Assembly: GCF_029952445.1 (NCBI RefSeq)
Contig: NZ_JAQPPK010000029.1
Location: 1-59,874, forward strand
Source of the DNA: Paenarthrobacter nitroguajacolicus
GTDB taxonomy: Bacteria > Actinomycetota > Actinomycetes > Actinomycetales > Micrococcaceae
Reading direction: 5' to 3'
Length of the DNA stretch: 59,874 bases
Part shown: positions 11,348 to 19,883 of the stretch, in pieces
How the letters are laid out: each line of letters starts with the position of its first letter
Position numbering within the stretch: position 1 is the first letter of the stretch
Translations under genes and position numbers: made by a program
Notes under the pieces: model-generated
Databases searched by the model: none
What the model was told of the DNA's origin: nothing
The model's input: only the letters and a program-made list of their open reading frames with translations

Positions 11348-12795
11348 ATTCTCACGCAACAGCCCCGGCCACCGCCGAAGTACCGCGGCTCGAAGACAAG
11401 ACCATCCAGCCCATCCCCTTGAATGAACGGCATGGCAAAGCCAGGGACCTGTTCACCATCTGGTTCGGTTCCAACATCATGATCATGACCATCGTGACCG
11501 GCGGCCTCGCCACCACGGTGTTCGGCTTGGGCTTTGTTCCAGCGATCGTGGGCATCATCATCGGCAACGTGGTGGGCGGCATCTTCATGGCGCTCCACTC
11601 AGCCCAGGGCCCGCAACTTGGCGTGGCCCAGATGATCCAGACCCGCGGCCAGTTCGGTTCATTCGGGGCGCTGCTGATCGTGGTGATCGTGGTGGTCATG
11701 TACGTGGGCTTCTTCGCGGCGAACCTGGTGTTCGGCGGTGAAGCCATGGCCGCGGTCAGCCCGGGCATCAGTGTTGACGCGGGCATCATCATCATTGGCG
11801 TGGTGAGCGTGATCGCCACGATTTTCGGTTACCGGCTCATCCACGCCTACGCACGGGTGCTCAGCGTCGCAGCCGGACTGGCACTGCTCCTGGCATTCGG
11901 TTGGATCCTGGTTGTCCACGGACTGCCCTCCAGCTTCCTGGAGCAGGGCAACTTCAACTGGGTCGGCTTCATGGGAACCATCTCGGTCTCGGCCCTGTGG
12001 CAGCTGGCCTACGCCCCCTACGTCTCGGACTACTCCCGCTACATGCCGCAAGGCACAGGATCCGCGCCTGCCTTCTGGGCCTCCTACTCGGGCTGCGTCC
12101 TTGGAACACTGTTCCCCATGATCCTCGGTGCATTGGTGGGCACGCTGGCCATGACCATGAGCGCCGACAACGTCGAAATCGTTGGCAGCCTGGGCGCGTT
12201 GCTTCAGCCGTGGACGCTCATCATCGTCGGCATCTTCTGCCTGGGGGTGGCGGCGTCGAACGCAATGAACCTCTACTGCGGCGTCCTCTGCACCCTCACC
12301 ATCGGGCAGACGTTCAGGCCAAACTGGTTGCCCCGCGCCAAGACCCGAAGCATCGCGGCCATCATCCTCTTTGTCCTCGCGGTGTCCATTGCACTGTTTG
12401 CCCGCGACAACTTCATCCTCTTCTACACCAACTTCCTGTCCTTCCTCATGTACGTCCTGGTCCCGTGGACAGCCATCAACCTGGTTGACTACTACCTTTT
12501 GCGCCACGGCGACTACCGGGTTGAAGACTTCTTCAAGCGCGACGGCGGCGTGTACGGGCGGTTCAATTGGATCGCCATCGGCTCCTACGTGGCAGGCGCC
12601 CTCATCCAGGTCCCCTTCTCGGCAACCGCCATCTACACAGGCCCGATGGCCGCCGCATTGGGCGGCGTGGACATCTCCTGGATTGTCGGCCTCGTAGTGG
12701 TGGCGCCCCTCTACAACATCGCGGCCCGGGTCTTCCGGAAAAAGACGGAAGCCGCCCCCTTTCCTTCCGCTGCACTCACCGCCGACCTGATCTGA
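11344..12795 (+). CDS. NCS1-family purine/cytosine-type permease
   Basis: A 483-residue membrane protein of the nucleobase:cation symporter-1 family. About 12 helices are visible. It has a cytoplasmic N-terminus ending PIPLNERHGKARDLFTIWFG and the family feature YAPYVSDYSRYMP near residue 225. It overlaps the agmatinase stop by ATGA and precedes an aldehyde dehydrogenase by 41 bases. NCS1 members import purines, cytosine, hydantoins and related small nitrogen compounds; in this operon it is a second uptake system, perhaps for the guanidino or a related nitrogen compound. Confidence 0.88.
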   Translation: MNSHATAPATAEVPRLEDKTIQPIPLNERHGKARDLFTIWFGSNIMIMTIVTGGLATTVFGLGFVPAIVGIIIGNVVGGIFMALHSAQGPQLGVAQMIQTRGQFGSFGALLIVVIVVVMYVGFFAANLVFGGEAMAAVSPGISVDAGIIIIGVVSVIATIFGYRLIHAYARVLSVAAGLALLLAFGWILVVHGLPSSFLEQGNFNWVGFMGTISVSALWQLAYAPYVSDYSRYMPQGTGSAPAFWASYSGCVLGTLFPMILGALVGTLAMTMSADNVEIVGSLGALLQPWTLIIVGIFCLGVAASNAMNLYCGVLCTLTIGQTFRPNWLPRAKTRSIAAIILFVLAVSIALFARDNFILFYTNFLSFLMYVLVPWTAINLVDYYLLRHGDYRVEDFFKRDGGVYGRFNWIAIGSYVAGALIQVPFSATAIYTGPMAAALGGVDISWIVGLVVVAPLYNIAARVFRKKTEAAPFPSAALTADLI

Positions 12796-12836
12796 TCAGC
12801 CCCTCTGGCCAGCCCCTCATCTGAAAGCGAACCATC

Positions 12837-14363
12837 ATGACTACCACCCAGACCGAACAGTTCACCGTCCGCCGCGCTCCTTCGCACCAGTCCACTGAGG
12901 GCGTCGGTCCCTTGCCGCTGCCTCTCTCCTTACCTCCGGTGGGGCACTTCATCAACGGCTCCTTCGCCCCGGGCTCCTCAGCCCAGAGCATCGACGTCGT
13001 GGATCCCACCACCGAGCACGTCATCGCCTCGGTGCAGGCCGGCACGGCCGATGACGTCGACGTCGCTGTTGCCGCCGCCGTCGACGCCCAAAAGAGCTGG
13101 GGTGCCACCACCCCCAAGGAACGCGCGGATGTCCTGAACCTGATCGCGACGATCATCGAGGAAAACCGCGAAGCGTTCGAGGCCATCGAGTCCGCCAACA
13201 CCGGCAAGCCCAAGGCTGTTGCCGAGGACGACGTCTCCAGCACCATCGACACCTTCCGTTTCATGGCTGGGGCCTCGCGAACCCTGACCTCCATGGCAGG
13301 CGGCGACTACGCCTCGGACCACACCTCGGTGATCCTCCGGGAACCTGTTGGCGTGGTGGGTGTCATTACTCCGTGGAACTACCCACTGCTCATGGCGGCC
13401 TGGAAGATTGCCCCCATCCTCGCGGCGGGCAACAGCCTGGTCATCAAACCGTCCGAACAAACCCCTTTATCCACACTGAAACTTGCCGAAGTCACTGCCG
13501 GACGCATCCCCGACGGCATCCTCAACGTCGTCACAGGCCGCGGCCGGACCGTGGGGCAGCGCCTGTCCGAACACCCCGATATCGCCTTGGTTGCCTTGAC
13601 CGGCAGTGTGGTCAGCGGCCAGGCGGTGGCCGAAACCGCTGCCAAGTCCGTCAAGCGCGTCCACTTGGAGCTCGGCGGCAAGGCGCCCGTTGTGGTCTTC
13701 CCCGACGCCGATCTCCGCGCAGCCGCCGCCGGCGTCCGGAACGCCGGGTTCTGGAACGCCGGACAGGACTGCGGCGCCGCCTGCCGCGTGCTGGTCCACG
13801 AGTCCGTCGCAGAAGAGTTCACAGAGCATCTGGTCCGCGAAGTCGGCACCCTGGTGATGGGCGCGCCGGACGCGGGCGACGACGTCGAAATTGGCCCCAT
13901 GATCTCCCTGCCGCACTATGAACGCGTGAAGGAATCACTCGCCGACGCGAGGGCTGCGGGGCTGGAGATAGCCATCGGCGGATCCGCAGTGGATGGCCCT
14001 GGGTACTTCATCGAGCCAACCGTGATCACCAACGTTCCCGCCGGCGCACACATCGCGACACACGAGATTTTCGGCCCCGTCGTCACCGTGGAAACGTTCA
14101 GCACCACGGAGGAAGCAGTCACCCGTGCGAACGAAAGCCCCTACGGTTTGTCCGCCTCGGTGTGGACCCGCGATTCCAGTTTGTCCCTCCGGATTCCCAA
14201 GCAACTCGATTTCGGCACGGTCTGGGTCAATGCCCACCTTGTGCTGGCGTGCGAGGTACCGTGGGGCGGATTCAAAGGGTCCGGCTATGGCCGCGACCTC
14301 TCCCTCTACGCCCTGGATGACTACTCGCGCACCAAGCACGTCATGATCAACCACGGCGCCTAG
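12837..14363 (+). CDS. Aldehyde dehydrogenase, aminobutyraldehyde/betaine aldehyde type
   Basis: NAD(P)-dependent dehydrogenase of 508 residues. Catalytic C312 lies in GQDCGAACR and general base E278 in HLELGGKAP; the cofactor motif ITPWNYP is near residue 178. The overall pattern resembles gamma-aminobutyraldehyde and betaine aldehyde dehydrogenases. The ~35-residue N-terminal extension before GHFINGSF is longer than usual. Its place after agmatinase suggests oxidation of a guanidino- or amino-aldehyde to the acid used by, or produced beside, the ureohydrolase. Substrate specificity is inferred from context. Confidence 0.88.
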   Translation: MTTTQTEQFTVRRAPSHQSTEGVGPLPLPLSLPPVGHFINGSFAPGSSAQSIDVVDPTTEHVIASVQAGTADDVDVAVAAAVDAQKSWGATTPKERADVLNLIATIIEENREAFEAIESANTGKPKAVAEDDVSSTIDTFRFMAGASRTLTSMAGGDYASDHTSVILREPVGVVGVITPWNYPLLMAAWKIAPILAAGNSLVIKPSEQTPLSTLKLAEVTAGRIPDGILNVVTGRGRTVGQRLSEHPDIALVALTGSVVSGQAVAETAAKSVKRVHLELGGKAPVVVFPDADLRAAAAGVRNAGFWNAGQDCGAACRVLVHESVAEEFTEHLVREVGTLVMGAPDAGDDVEIGPMISLPHYERVKESLADARAAGLEIAIGGSAVDGPGYFIEPTVITNVPAGAHIATHEIFGPVVTVETFSTTEEAVTRANESPYGLSASVWTRDSSLSLRIPKQLDFGTVWVNAHLVLACEVPWGGFKGSGYGRDLSLYALDDYSRTKHVMINHGA

Positions 14364-14392
14364 GCGTTCAAACAAGCAACGGAGCTTCTTCG

Positions 14393-15673
14393 ATGACCAC
14401 CAACCTTTCCGCTGCGGGTGCTGCGACTCCCACGGCCCCCTTTGATACCGACACCACCTGGACCAATTGGGGCGGGAACCAGAGTGCGACGCCTGCCTTT
14501 ACGGTGCGGCCCCGGAACGAACAAGAAGCGCTCGACGCCGTCCGTTTCGCCATTCGCGAAGGCTTACCCGTGCGGGCGGTCGGCTCGGGGCACTCGTCCT
14601 CGCCCCTGGTCCAGACGGGCGGAGTACTGATGGACATGTCCGGGCTCTCGGCGATCACTGGCACGGATCGCCTGGCGCGTCGGGCCAGGGCTCTGGCCGG
14701 GACCACTATCAACGCTTTCGGCGATCCCCTCTGGGCCCAGGGGCTGGCGCTGAGCAACCAGGGCGATATCGACAAGCAGCAGATCGCCGGTGCCCTGGCC
14801 ACCAGCACGCACGGCTCCGGCAAGGACCTGGGCAGTTTCTCCTCCAAGTTGCGATGGGTGAAACTGATCAACGGCTACGGCGAAATCGTTGAAATCGGCG
14901 AGGGCCAGCTCCGGGAGCTCCGGGCCGCGCAAGTGGCCCTGGGCACGCTGGGGATCTTCCTGGAAGTTGAACTCGCCGTGGAGGACAGCTACTACCTGCA
15001 GGAACAGATCACCTATCCCACGTGGTCCGAAACTGCGGCCTCCTGGCAAACCGACATCGACTCGAACAGGCACTACTCCTTCCTGTGGTGCCCCGAGGAC
15101 GACTCATGCGAGCTCCTGGACCTCCCCGGCTCACCCGAGCACCGGATGGCGAACCGCAGCTACACCAAGCGGTACAACGTGGCTTCGATCCAGGATGAAA
15201 GCGAGATCTCCACGGTGGAAGGTGCCCGGCTGGACCGCTCCTACCGGATCTACCCGGACGGTTTCACCACGCAGTTCCACGAACTTGAGTACTTTGTCCG
15301 CAGCGAGGACGGCTTGGAGGCCGTCGAGTCAATCCAGGACCTCATCCGCAGCAAGTATCCCGAGCAGAAGTACCCGGTGGAAGTCCGCTGGGTGAAGTCG
15401 GACGACGCCTACATGTCCCAGTTCCAAGGCCGCGACAGCACTGTGATCACCCTGACCACGGAGCCTGGTACGGACTACTGGCAGTTCTTCCGGGACGCAG
15501 ACGCCGTGCTGCAGGAATTCGAGCCGCGCGCCCATTGGGGCAAGATCCACTTCATGACCCGGAGCCGTCTGGAGCGCCTCTACCCGGAGCTGGACACCTT
15601 CCTCCAGGTCCGTCGCGAGTTCGATCCCCGCGGCATGTTCCTCAACGACCACACCCGGGCGCTATTGGCGTGA
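14393..15673 (+). CDS. FAD-dependent oxidase, arabinono-1,4-lactone/alditol oxidase family
   Basis: A 426-residue VAO-type flavoprotein. An N-terminal FAD domain holds the AVGSGHSSSPLVQTGG loop (residues ~62-77) and the STHGSGKDLGSFSS motif. A C-terminal ALO domain carries HWGK near residue 383. Relatives oxidise a primary alcohol or lactone and give H2O2. It starts 29 bases after the aldehyde dehydrogenase, so an alcohol-to-aldehyde-to-acid sequence is plausible. An enzyme of this type in a guanidino/polyamine operon is unusual, because amine oxidases would be expected. Confidence 0.85.
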   Translation: MTTNLSAAGAATPTAPFDTDTTWTNWGGNQSATPAFTVRPRNEQEALDAVRFAIREGLPVRAVGSGHSSSPLVQTGGVLMDMSGLSAITGTDRLARRARALAGTTINAFGDPLWAQGLALSNQGDIDKQQIAGALATSTHGSGKDLGSFSSKLRWVKLINGYGEIVEIGEGQLRELRAAQVALGTLGIFLEVELAVEDSYYLQEQITYPTWSETAASWQTDIDSNRHYSFLWCPEDDSCELLDLPGSPEHRMANRSYTKRYNVASIQDESEISTVEGARLDRSYRIYPDGFTTQFHELEYFVRSEDGLEAVESIQDLIRSKYPEQKYPVEVRWVKSDDAYMSQFQGRDSTVITLTTEPGTDYWQFFRDADAVLQEFEPRAHWGKIHFMTRSRLERLYPELDTFLQVRREFDPRGMFLNDHTRALLA

Positions 15674-15678
15674 TGTGG

Positions 15679-15772
15679 GAGAGGGTTTGCCCGAAGAGGG
15701 GTGGGATGTGAGAGAGGATCCGCCAGAATTGGACCCTCCCTCACATCCCACCCCCTTCCGACCAACCCTCTC
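15679..15772. terminator. Nested inverted repeats between FAD oxidase and mscL
   Basis: An outer pair (GAGAGGGTT 15679-15687 with AACCCTCTC 15764-15772) encloses an inner perfect 15-bp pair (15698-15712 with 15740-15754). The inner loop is 27 bases. It starts just past the oxidase stop and most likely ends that operon; no clear T run follows. Confidence 0.55.
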
Positions 15773-15860
15773 GCATATCCCTGTGACACCCGCCCGAAAC
15801 CCCGGAATGGTAGTTTGATTTCTGCTGAGGCAGACAACGCACCCAACCGGAGGACCACCC

Positions 15861-16310
15861 ATGTTTAAGGGTTTCAAGGACTTTATACTTCGCGGAAACG
15901 TGATCGAACTGGCCATTGCTGTCGTCATCGGCAGTGCATTCACCGCACTCGTCGGAGCTTTCACCAACCACATCATCAACCCCGTGATCGCCGCCGCCGG
16001 TGGCATGAACGCCGAAGGCCTGGGCTTCAAGATCTGGGAAAACAACCCCGCTACATTCGTCGATTTCGGCGCCGTCCTGACCGCACTGGTGACCTTCCTG
16101 ATCACCGCCGCCGTGGTCTACTTCATTTTCGTGGCGCCCATGAACAAGATCAATTCCCTTGTCAAGGACCGCCTCTCCACCGAGGAGCCCGAGGAGGAGC
16201 CGCTGCCCGCAGACACCGCACTGCTGGCCGAGATCCGCGATCTCCTGAAGGACGCTGCCGCCAACAACCGCGGAGGCAACCGCGATCTGGACGAAGACCC
16301 GATCCGCTAG
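15861..16310 (+). CDS. mscL: Large-conductance mechanosensitive channel
   Basis: Pentameric inner-membrane channel that releases solutes on hypo-osmotic shock. The 149 residues begin MFKGFKDFILRGNVIELAIA, the typical amphipathic N-terminus and first helix. The second helix lies around residues 72-95 (VLTALVTFLITAAVVYFIFV). An acidic linker (EEPEEEP) and the conserved C-terminal helix (LLAEIRDLLK) follow. A good ribosome site (CGGAGGA) precedes the ATG. Single gene, followed by a strong terminator. Confidence 0.97.
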   Translation: MFKGFKDFILRGNVIELAIAVVIGSAFTALVGAFTNHIINPVIAAAGGMNAEGLGFKIWENNPATFVDFGAVLTALVTFLITAAVVYFIFVAPMNKINSLVKDRLSTEEPEEEPLPADTALLAEIRDLLKDAAANNRGGNRDLDEDPIR

Positions 16311-16380
16311 TAACCCAAGCCCGCCAGGAAAGCCCGCCGCATCCTCCCTGTTGTTGCGGTCCTTCCGGTTGGCCCCGTAG

Positions 16381-16419
16381 AAGCCCGGCGTTCTCCCCGC
16401 GAGAAGGCCGGGCTTTTGC
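16381..16419 (+). terminator. Intrinsic terminator downstream of mscL
   Basis: AAGCCCGGC (16381-16389) pairs with GCCGGGCTT (16407-16415), extended inward by TTCTC/GAGAA, and is followed by a T-rich tract. Classical Rho-independent layout. Confidence 0.85.
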
Positions 16420-16495
16420 TTGCCCAAAGGAGCTGCCGCGAGACCGTGACGCAGCAGCAACCCACACGAAACACCAGGACGACACCATTGGATTC

Positions 16496-17374
16496 ATGAA
16501 GCCCAATGCGAGCTCCCCCGCAACCGCAGACCTCTTGTGCGAAGTGTGCGGACAACTGCCGGAGCCTCCCAAGGCCCGGCTGACCCTGGCCAATATCGCC
16601 GTCATGCTGCCCATCGAGCTCCTGGTACACGCGGCAGTGGTGGAAACCCACCTCCCCTATCTGGCCAAGGTCCTGCTGCTCACTGTGACGGCCACCGTGC
16701 TGGTGATTTGGGTGGCCGAACCGTCAGCGGCAAAGGTCCTGCGCCGTTGGCTGCATGCTCCGGCTCTCCGCCATCGGCGAAGGCTGAATATGGCTCCCGC
16801 CCTGTGGAGGGCCCGCACCCTCCTGCTCGACCAACCCGGCTCGCTGCAGCAGATCACCCAGTCCCTGGCCAAACTGGAGACCAACATTCTCAGCATCCAC
16901 GTGCATCTCATGGATGGCGCCGGCCCCAAGGGGACGGTTCTGGACGAGTTCGTCTTGTCCGCACCTGGCCACCTTACCGAGCACGAGCTGCTTGAGGCAA
17001 TGCACGACGGCGGCGGGCATGAGTCGCGCGTTTGGCCCACCACGGCGTTGGCCATGGCCGATGGCCAAACCAAGGCCCTGAGCCTGGCGGCCCGGATTGC
17101 GGGAAACCCCGCGGAGCTTCCCCTTGCCGTTGCGGAACTGCTGTCCGCCAAAGTAGTCTCCACCGATCCGGAGCGTCCGGCGCCTGGCGGAACCTCCGTC
17201 GTCGGGCTTTCCGCCGATGTCCTTAAGATTCCCACTGCCTGGCATGGCCCACTGGTGTTCAGCCGCCCCGGCGAACCGTTCACACCGGCCGAGTCCGCGA
17301 GGGCTCATCGTTTGGCCGAGCTGGCCGAAATCCTGGCATACACTCCGGGCGTTGCTGTCTCGACCAAAGACTGA
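16496..17374 (+). CDS. Membrane-anchored ACT-domain protein of unknown function
   Basis: A 292-residue protein. The first ~20 residues contain a CEVCG pair of cysteines. Two hydrophobic segments follow (about residues 30-52 and 56-76), a hairpin reminiscent of the membrane part found in some antibiotic-biosynthesis-monooxygenase-type proteins. An ACT-like domain follows from about residue 104 (TLLLDQPGSLQQITQSLAKLE), then an alanine/leucine-rich tail that may be a second, degenerate sensory domain. ACT domains usually bind amino acids. The gene is monocistronic with a weak ribosome site, and neighbours give no clue. A membrane-tethered amino acid sensor is possible but not shown. Confidence 0.65.
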   Translation: MKPNASSPATADLLCEVCGQLPEPPKARLTLANIAVMLPIELLVHAAVVETHLPYLAKVLLLTVTATVLVIWVAEPSAAKVLRRWLHAPALRHRRRLNMAPALWRARTLLLDQPGSLQQITQSLAKLETNILSIHVHLMDGAGPKGTVLDEFVLSAPGHLTEHELLEAMHDGGGHESRVWPTTALAMADGQTKALSLAARIAGNPAELPLAVAELLSAKVVSTDPERPAPGGTSVVGLSADVLKIPTAWHGPLVFSRPGEPFTPAESARAHRLAELAEILAYTPGVAVSTKD

Positions 17375-17526
17375 CGGTATCCCAAAAGACCTCTCACACC
17401 CTTGGCGTTTGACAGCCTTCCCAGCGAGTAGGGCTGAATTTCCGCACTTCAGAGCTGTTTCCATCCTAATGAGCGTGTATGAGCGCTGTTGCTCCTCGCC
17501 ACTGGGTCACAATGCGTCCGGAAGCA

Positions 17527-17539
17527 TTTGTATACCAAA
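17527..17539. promoter_or_regulatory. GntR-type operator candidate TTTGTATACCAAA
   Basis: A near-palindrome centred on GTATAC, ending 4 bases before the -35 box at 17544. This TTGTATACCAA-like dyad resembles sites bound by FadR/FCD-type GntR repressors, and such a regulator is encoded in the operon (19200-19883). Confidence 0.5.
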
Positions 17540-17543
17540 CCTC

Positions 17544-17572
17544 TTGACAGTGCCATAGGTCACACCTATCTT
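17544..17572 (+). promoter_or_regulatory. Strong sigma-70-like promoter of the hydantoinase operon
   Basis: TTGACA (17544-17549), a 17-base spacer and TATCTT (17567-17572). It is flanked upstream by a GTATAC dyad and downstream by GGGATCCC palindromes, so repression by steric block is likely. About 180 bases of leader separate it from the first gene. Confidence 0.7.
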
Positions 17573-17575
17573 TGA

Positions 17576-17600
17576 TTTTGGGATCCCAAAACGGGATCCC
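17576..17600. promoter_or_regulatory. Tandem GGGATCCC palindromes just downstream of the promoter
   Basis: TTTTGGGATCCCAAAA (17576-17591) is a perfect 16-bp palindrome. A second GGGATCCC core (17593-17600) follows in an otherwise non-coding stretch of 378 bp (17375-17752). Position over the probable transcription start suggests an operator for the operon's GntR regulator. Confidence 0.6.
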
Positions 17601-17752
17601 AAAGGATTCCATCACCGGCTGCGGCCCCTCCCCACCAACGGGCAGGGACCGCAACAGTTGCCGCCGGCACGGATCCGGCTGTAGCGGTATCCCGCCCGGC
17701 TCATCCCCCCAAAAAGACATTCCGTCCCGTTACTCCTAATGAAGGAGAAGCT

Positions 17753-19093
17753 GTGTCTCTCCAAAACACCCAACAGGCAGCGCAGGAAACCGAGCCCACA
17801 TCCGGCAAGAACGGCGTGCAGCGACGCACGAACGTCCGCTGGAAGTTGTTCATCCTGCTTCTGGTCCTCGTCTCGGTCAACTACATCGACCGCGGCTCCA
17901 TCTCCGTAGCCCTGCCCATCATCCAGAAGGAATTCAACATGCCGCCCGAGCTTGTCGGGCTCCTGTTGTCGGCGTTTTTCTGGACCTACGCCCTGATGCA
18001 AATCCCCGTTGGCTGGCTGATCGACAAGTTCGGCCCCCGCAAAATGGTCACCGCTTCGTGCATCGGCTGGGGCGCGGCAACGGCCGCGTCCGGCTTCGCA
18101 GGCGGATTCCTGAGCATGTTCATCGCCCGCCTCGGCATCGGCGTCACCGAAGCAGGTGTGATGCCCGCCGGTGGCAAACTCAACGCCATCTGGATGCACA
18201 AGAAGGAACGTGGCCGCGGCGCTACCATCCTCGACGCCGGAGCTCCCCTCGGCGCCGGCCTGGGTGGCATCCTCATCACCTGGCTCATCGCCTCCACCGG
18301 GAGCTGGCGGATGTCGTTCATCATCGCCGGTGCCGCCACCATCCTCATGGGCCTCGCCGTCTGGTGGTACGTCCGCGACAACCCCCGCCAGCACAAGGGT
18401 GTCAATGAGGCCGAAGCCGCCTACATTGAGGCTTCCCACGCGGAAGACGACGCCGAGGCCGCCAAGGAAGGGGCGCAAGGCAAGCGCGCGCTCCTGCCGT
18501 ACCTAAAATTCCGGTCCTTCTGGGCCATGTGCTTCGGTTGGCTCGGCTTCAACGGCGTCTTCTACGGGTTGCTGACCTGGGGACCGCTCTACCTGGCGCA
18601 GGCCAAGGGCTTCGACCTCAAGACCATCGGTTGGTCCACGTTCGTCATCTTCGGCGCCGGCTTCGTCGGTGAAATCCTGGGTGGCATCATCGCGGACAAG
18701 TGGCGGGCATCGGGCGCTTCGGCGAACCGCGTCATGCGCACCCTGCTGGGTTTCTCCAGCGTCGTAGTGGTGGGCGGCCTGGTAGGTGTCACCGTGGTCG
18801 CCGACCCGATCACCGCCGTCGTGCTTCTCTCGGTAGTCCTGTTCTTCCTTCGCTGGGTCGGCCTTTTCTGGTCCATCCCTTCCATCCTCGGAGGCCGCAC
18901 CAACGCCGGCGTCCTCGGCGGTGCCATGAACTTCAGCGGCAATATTGCCGGATTCGTCACCCCGATTGTGGTAGGCCTGATTGTCGGAGCCACCGGTTCC
19001 TACACCTGGGCGCTGCTCTACTTTGTTGGATCCGCAGTGGTCATGGGCGTCTCCGTCCTGACCCTCGACTACAACAAGCGACTCCCGGTCTAA
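17753..19093 (+). CDS. MFS transporter, anion:cation symporter type
   Basis: A 446-residue inner-membrane carrier with 12 predicted helices. VSVNYIDRGSISVALP in helix 1 and WLIDKFGPRKM after helix 2 are typical of the ACS family, which takes up organic anions such as sugar acids and ureido acids. GTG start at 17753 with GAAGGAG six bases upstream. First gene of the operon; by position it imports the compound processed by the amidohydrolase and racemase-like proteins. Confidence 0.86.
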   Translation: MSLQNTQQAAQETEPTSGKNGVQRRTNVRWKLFILLLVLVSVNYIDRGSISVALPIIQKEFNMPPELVGLLLSAFFWTYALMQIPVGWLIDKFGPRKMVTASCIGWGAATAASGFAGGFLSMFIARLGIGVTEAGVMPAGGKLNAIWMHKKERGRGATILDAGAPLGAGLGGILITWLIASTGSWRMSFIIAGAATILMGLAVWWYVRDNPRQHKGVNEAEAAYIEASHAEDDAEAAKEGAQGKRALLPYLKFRSFWAMCFGWLGFNGVFYGLLTWGPLYLAQAKGFDLKTIGWSTFVIFGAGFVGEILGGIIADKWRASGASANRVMRTLLGFSSVVVVGGLVGVTVVADPITAVVLLSVVLFFLRWVGLFWSIPSILGGRTNAGVLGGAMNFSGNIAGFVTPIVVGLIVGATGSYTWALLYFVGSAVVMGVSVLTLDYNKRLPV

Positions 19094-19199
19094 CTCGCAA
19101 ATCGACCGGTCCGGCCGGACGGTCCTGAACCGCCGAATGGCCGGATGCCCGCCGGGTTGCCGGGCGCACTGCCTCACACATCACGAAATGGAGCTGGAA

Positions 19200-19883
19200 A
19201 TGCTAGCCGCAGAAGACACGAACAACACCGACCGCCCCCTCCGGGAGTCAGTGCGTGACACGCTCCGTTCCAGGATTTTCGAGGGGCACTATGCGCCCGG
19301 CGCCCGGCTGGTGGAACGCGACCTTGCCGCCGAATTCAACGTCTCCCGCCTGCCCATCCGCGAAGCACTCCGCATGCTGCGCCAGGAAGGCCTGATCCGC
19401 GACCGGTCCGGACGTGGCTCCGAAGTGAGCGGCTTGAGCCCCAAGGACGTGGAGGATCTCTTCGACGTCCGCCAATCCTTGGAGGTCCTCGCCTGCCGGC
19501 TGGCGTCAAAGCGGGCCACCTCCGAAGACCTCGACCGGCTCCAGGGCCTCCTGGACGAGGCCGACCGCTGCCTGGCCAAAGGTTCCATCCTGGAAGCCCA
19601 CCGCGCCAACAGCGAATTCCACGACGCCATCACGGGCATCGCCAACAACGATTTTCTCCGCTCCGCACTGGAACCCCTGCAGGGCCGCATGCACTGGCTT
19701 TTCCGCCATGTCAGCGACCTCCCTGAGCTCATCCAGGAACACCGCGACCTTTACGCCGCCATCGCCAGCGGCGACCCGGACCGCGCCGCCGACCAATCGG
19801 CGTCGCACATTGGAAAGTACCGCGAACAGTTCCCGCAGGAGTCCACAGTCGCTGAGCCCAAGCTGCATCGGAAGAAACCATGA
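19200..19883 (+). CDS. GntR-family transcriptional regulator (FCD/FadR subfamily)
   Basis: A 227-residue regulator. The winged helix-turn-helix is N-terminal (RSRIFEGHYAPGARLVERDL then VSRLPIREALRML). The all-helical FCD ligand domain follows, with histidine and acidic residues in FHDAITGIANN and RHVSDLPELIQEHR suited to metal-assisted binding of a carboxylate effector. The ATG at 19200 has GGAG six bases upstream and is preferred to in-frame starts at 19137 and 19188. Its stop overlaps the next start (ATGA). Probably a repressor of its own operon through the dyads at 17527-17600. Confidence 0.88.
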   Translation: MLAAEDTNNTDRPLRESVRDTLRSRIFEGHYAPGARLVERDLAAEFNVSRLPIREALRMLRQEGLIRDRSGRGSEVSGLSPKDVEDLFDVRQSLEVLACRLASKRATSEDLDRLQGLLDEADRCLAKGSILEAHRANSEFHDAITGIANNDFLRSALEPLQGRMHWLFRHVSDLPELIQEHRDLYAAIASGDPDRAADQSASHIGKYREQFPQESTVAEPKLHRKKP

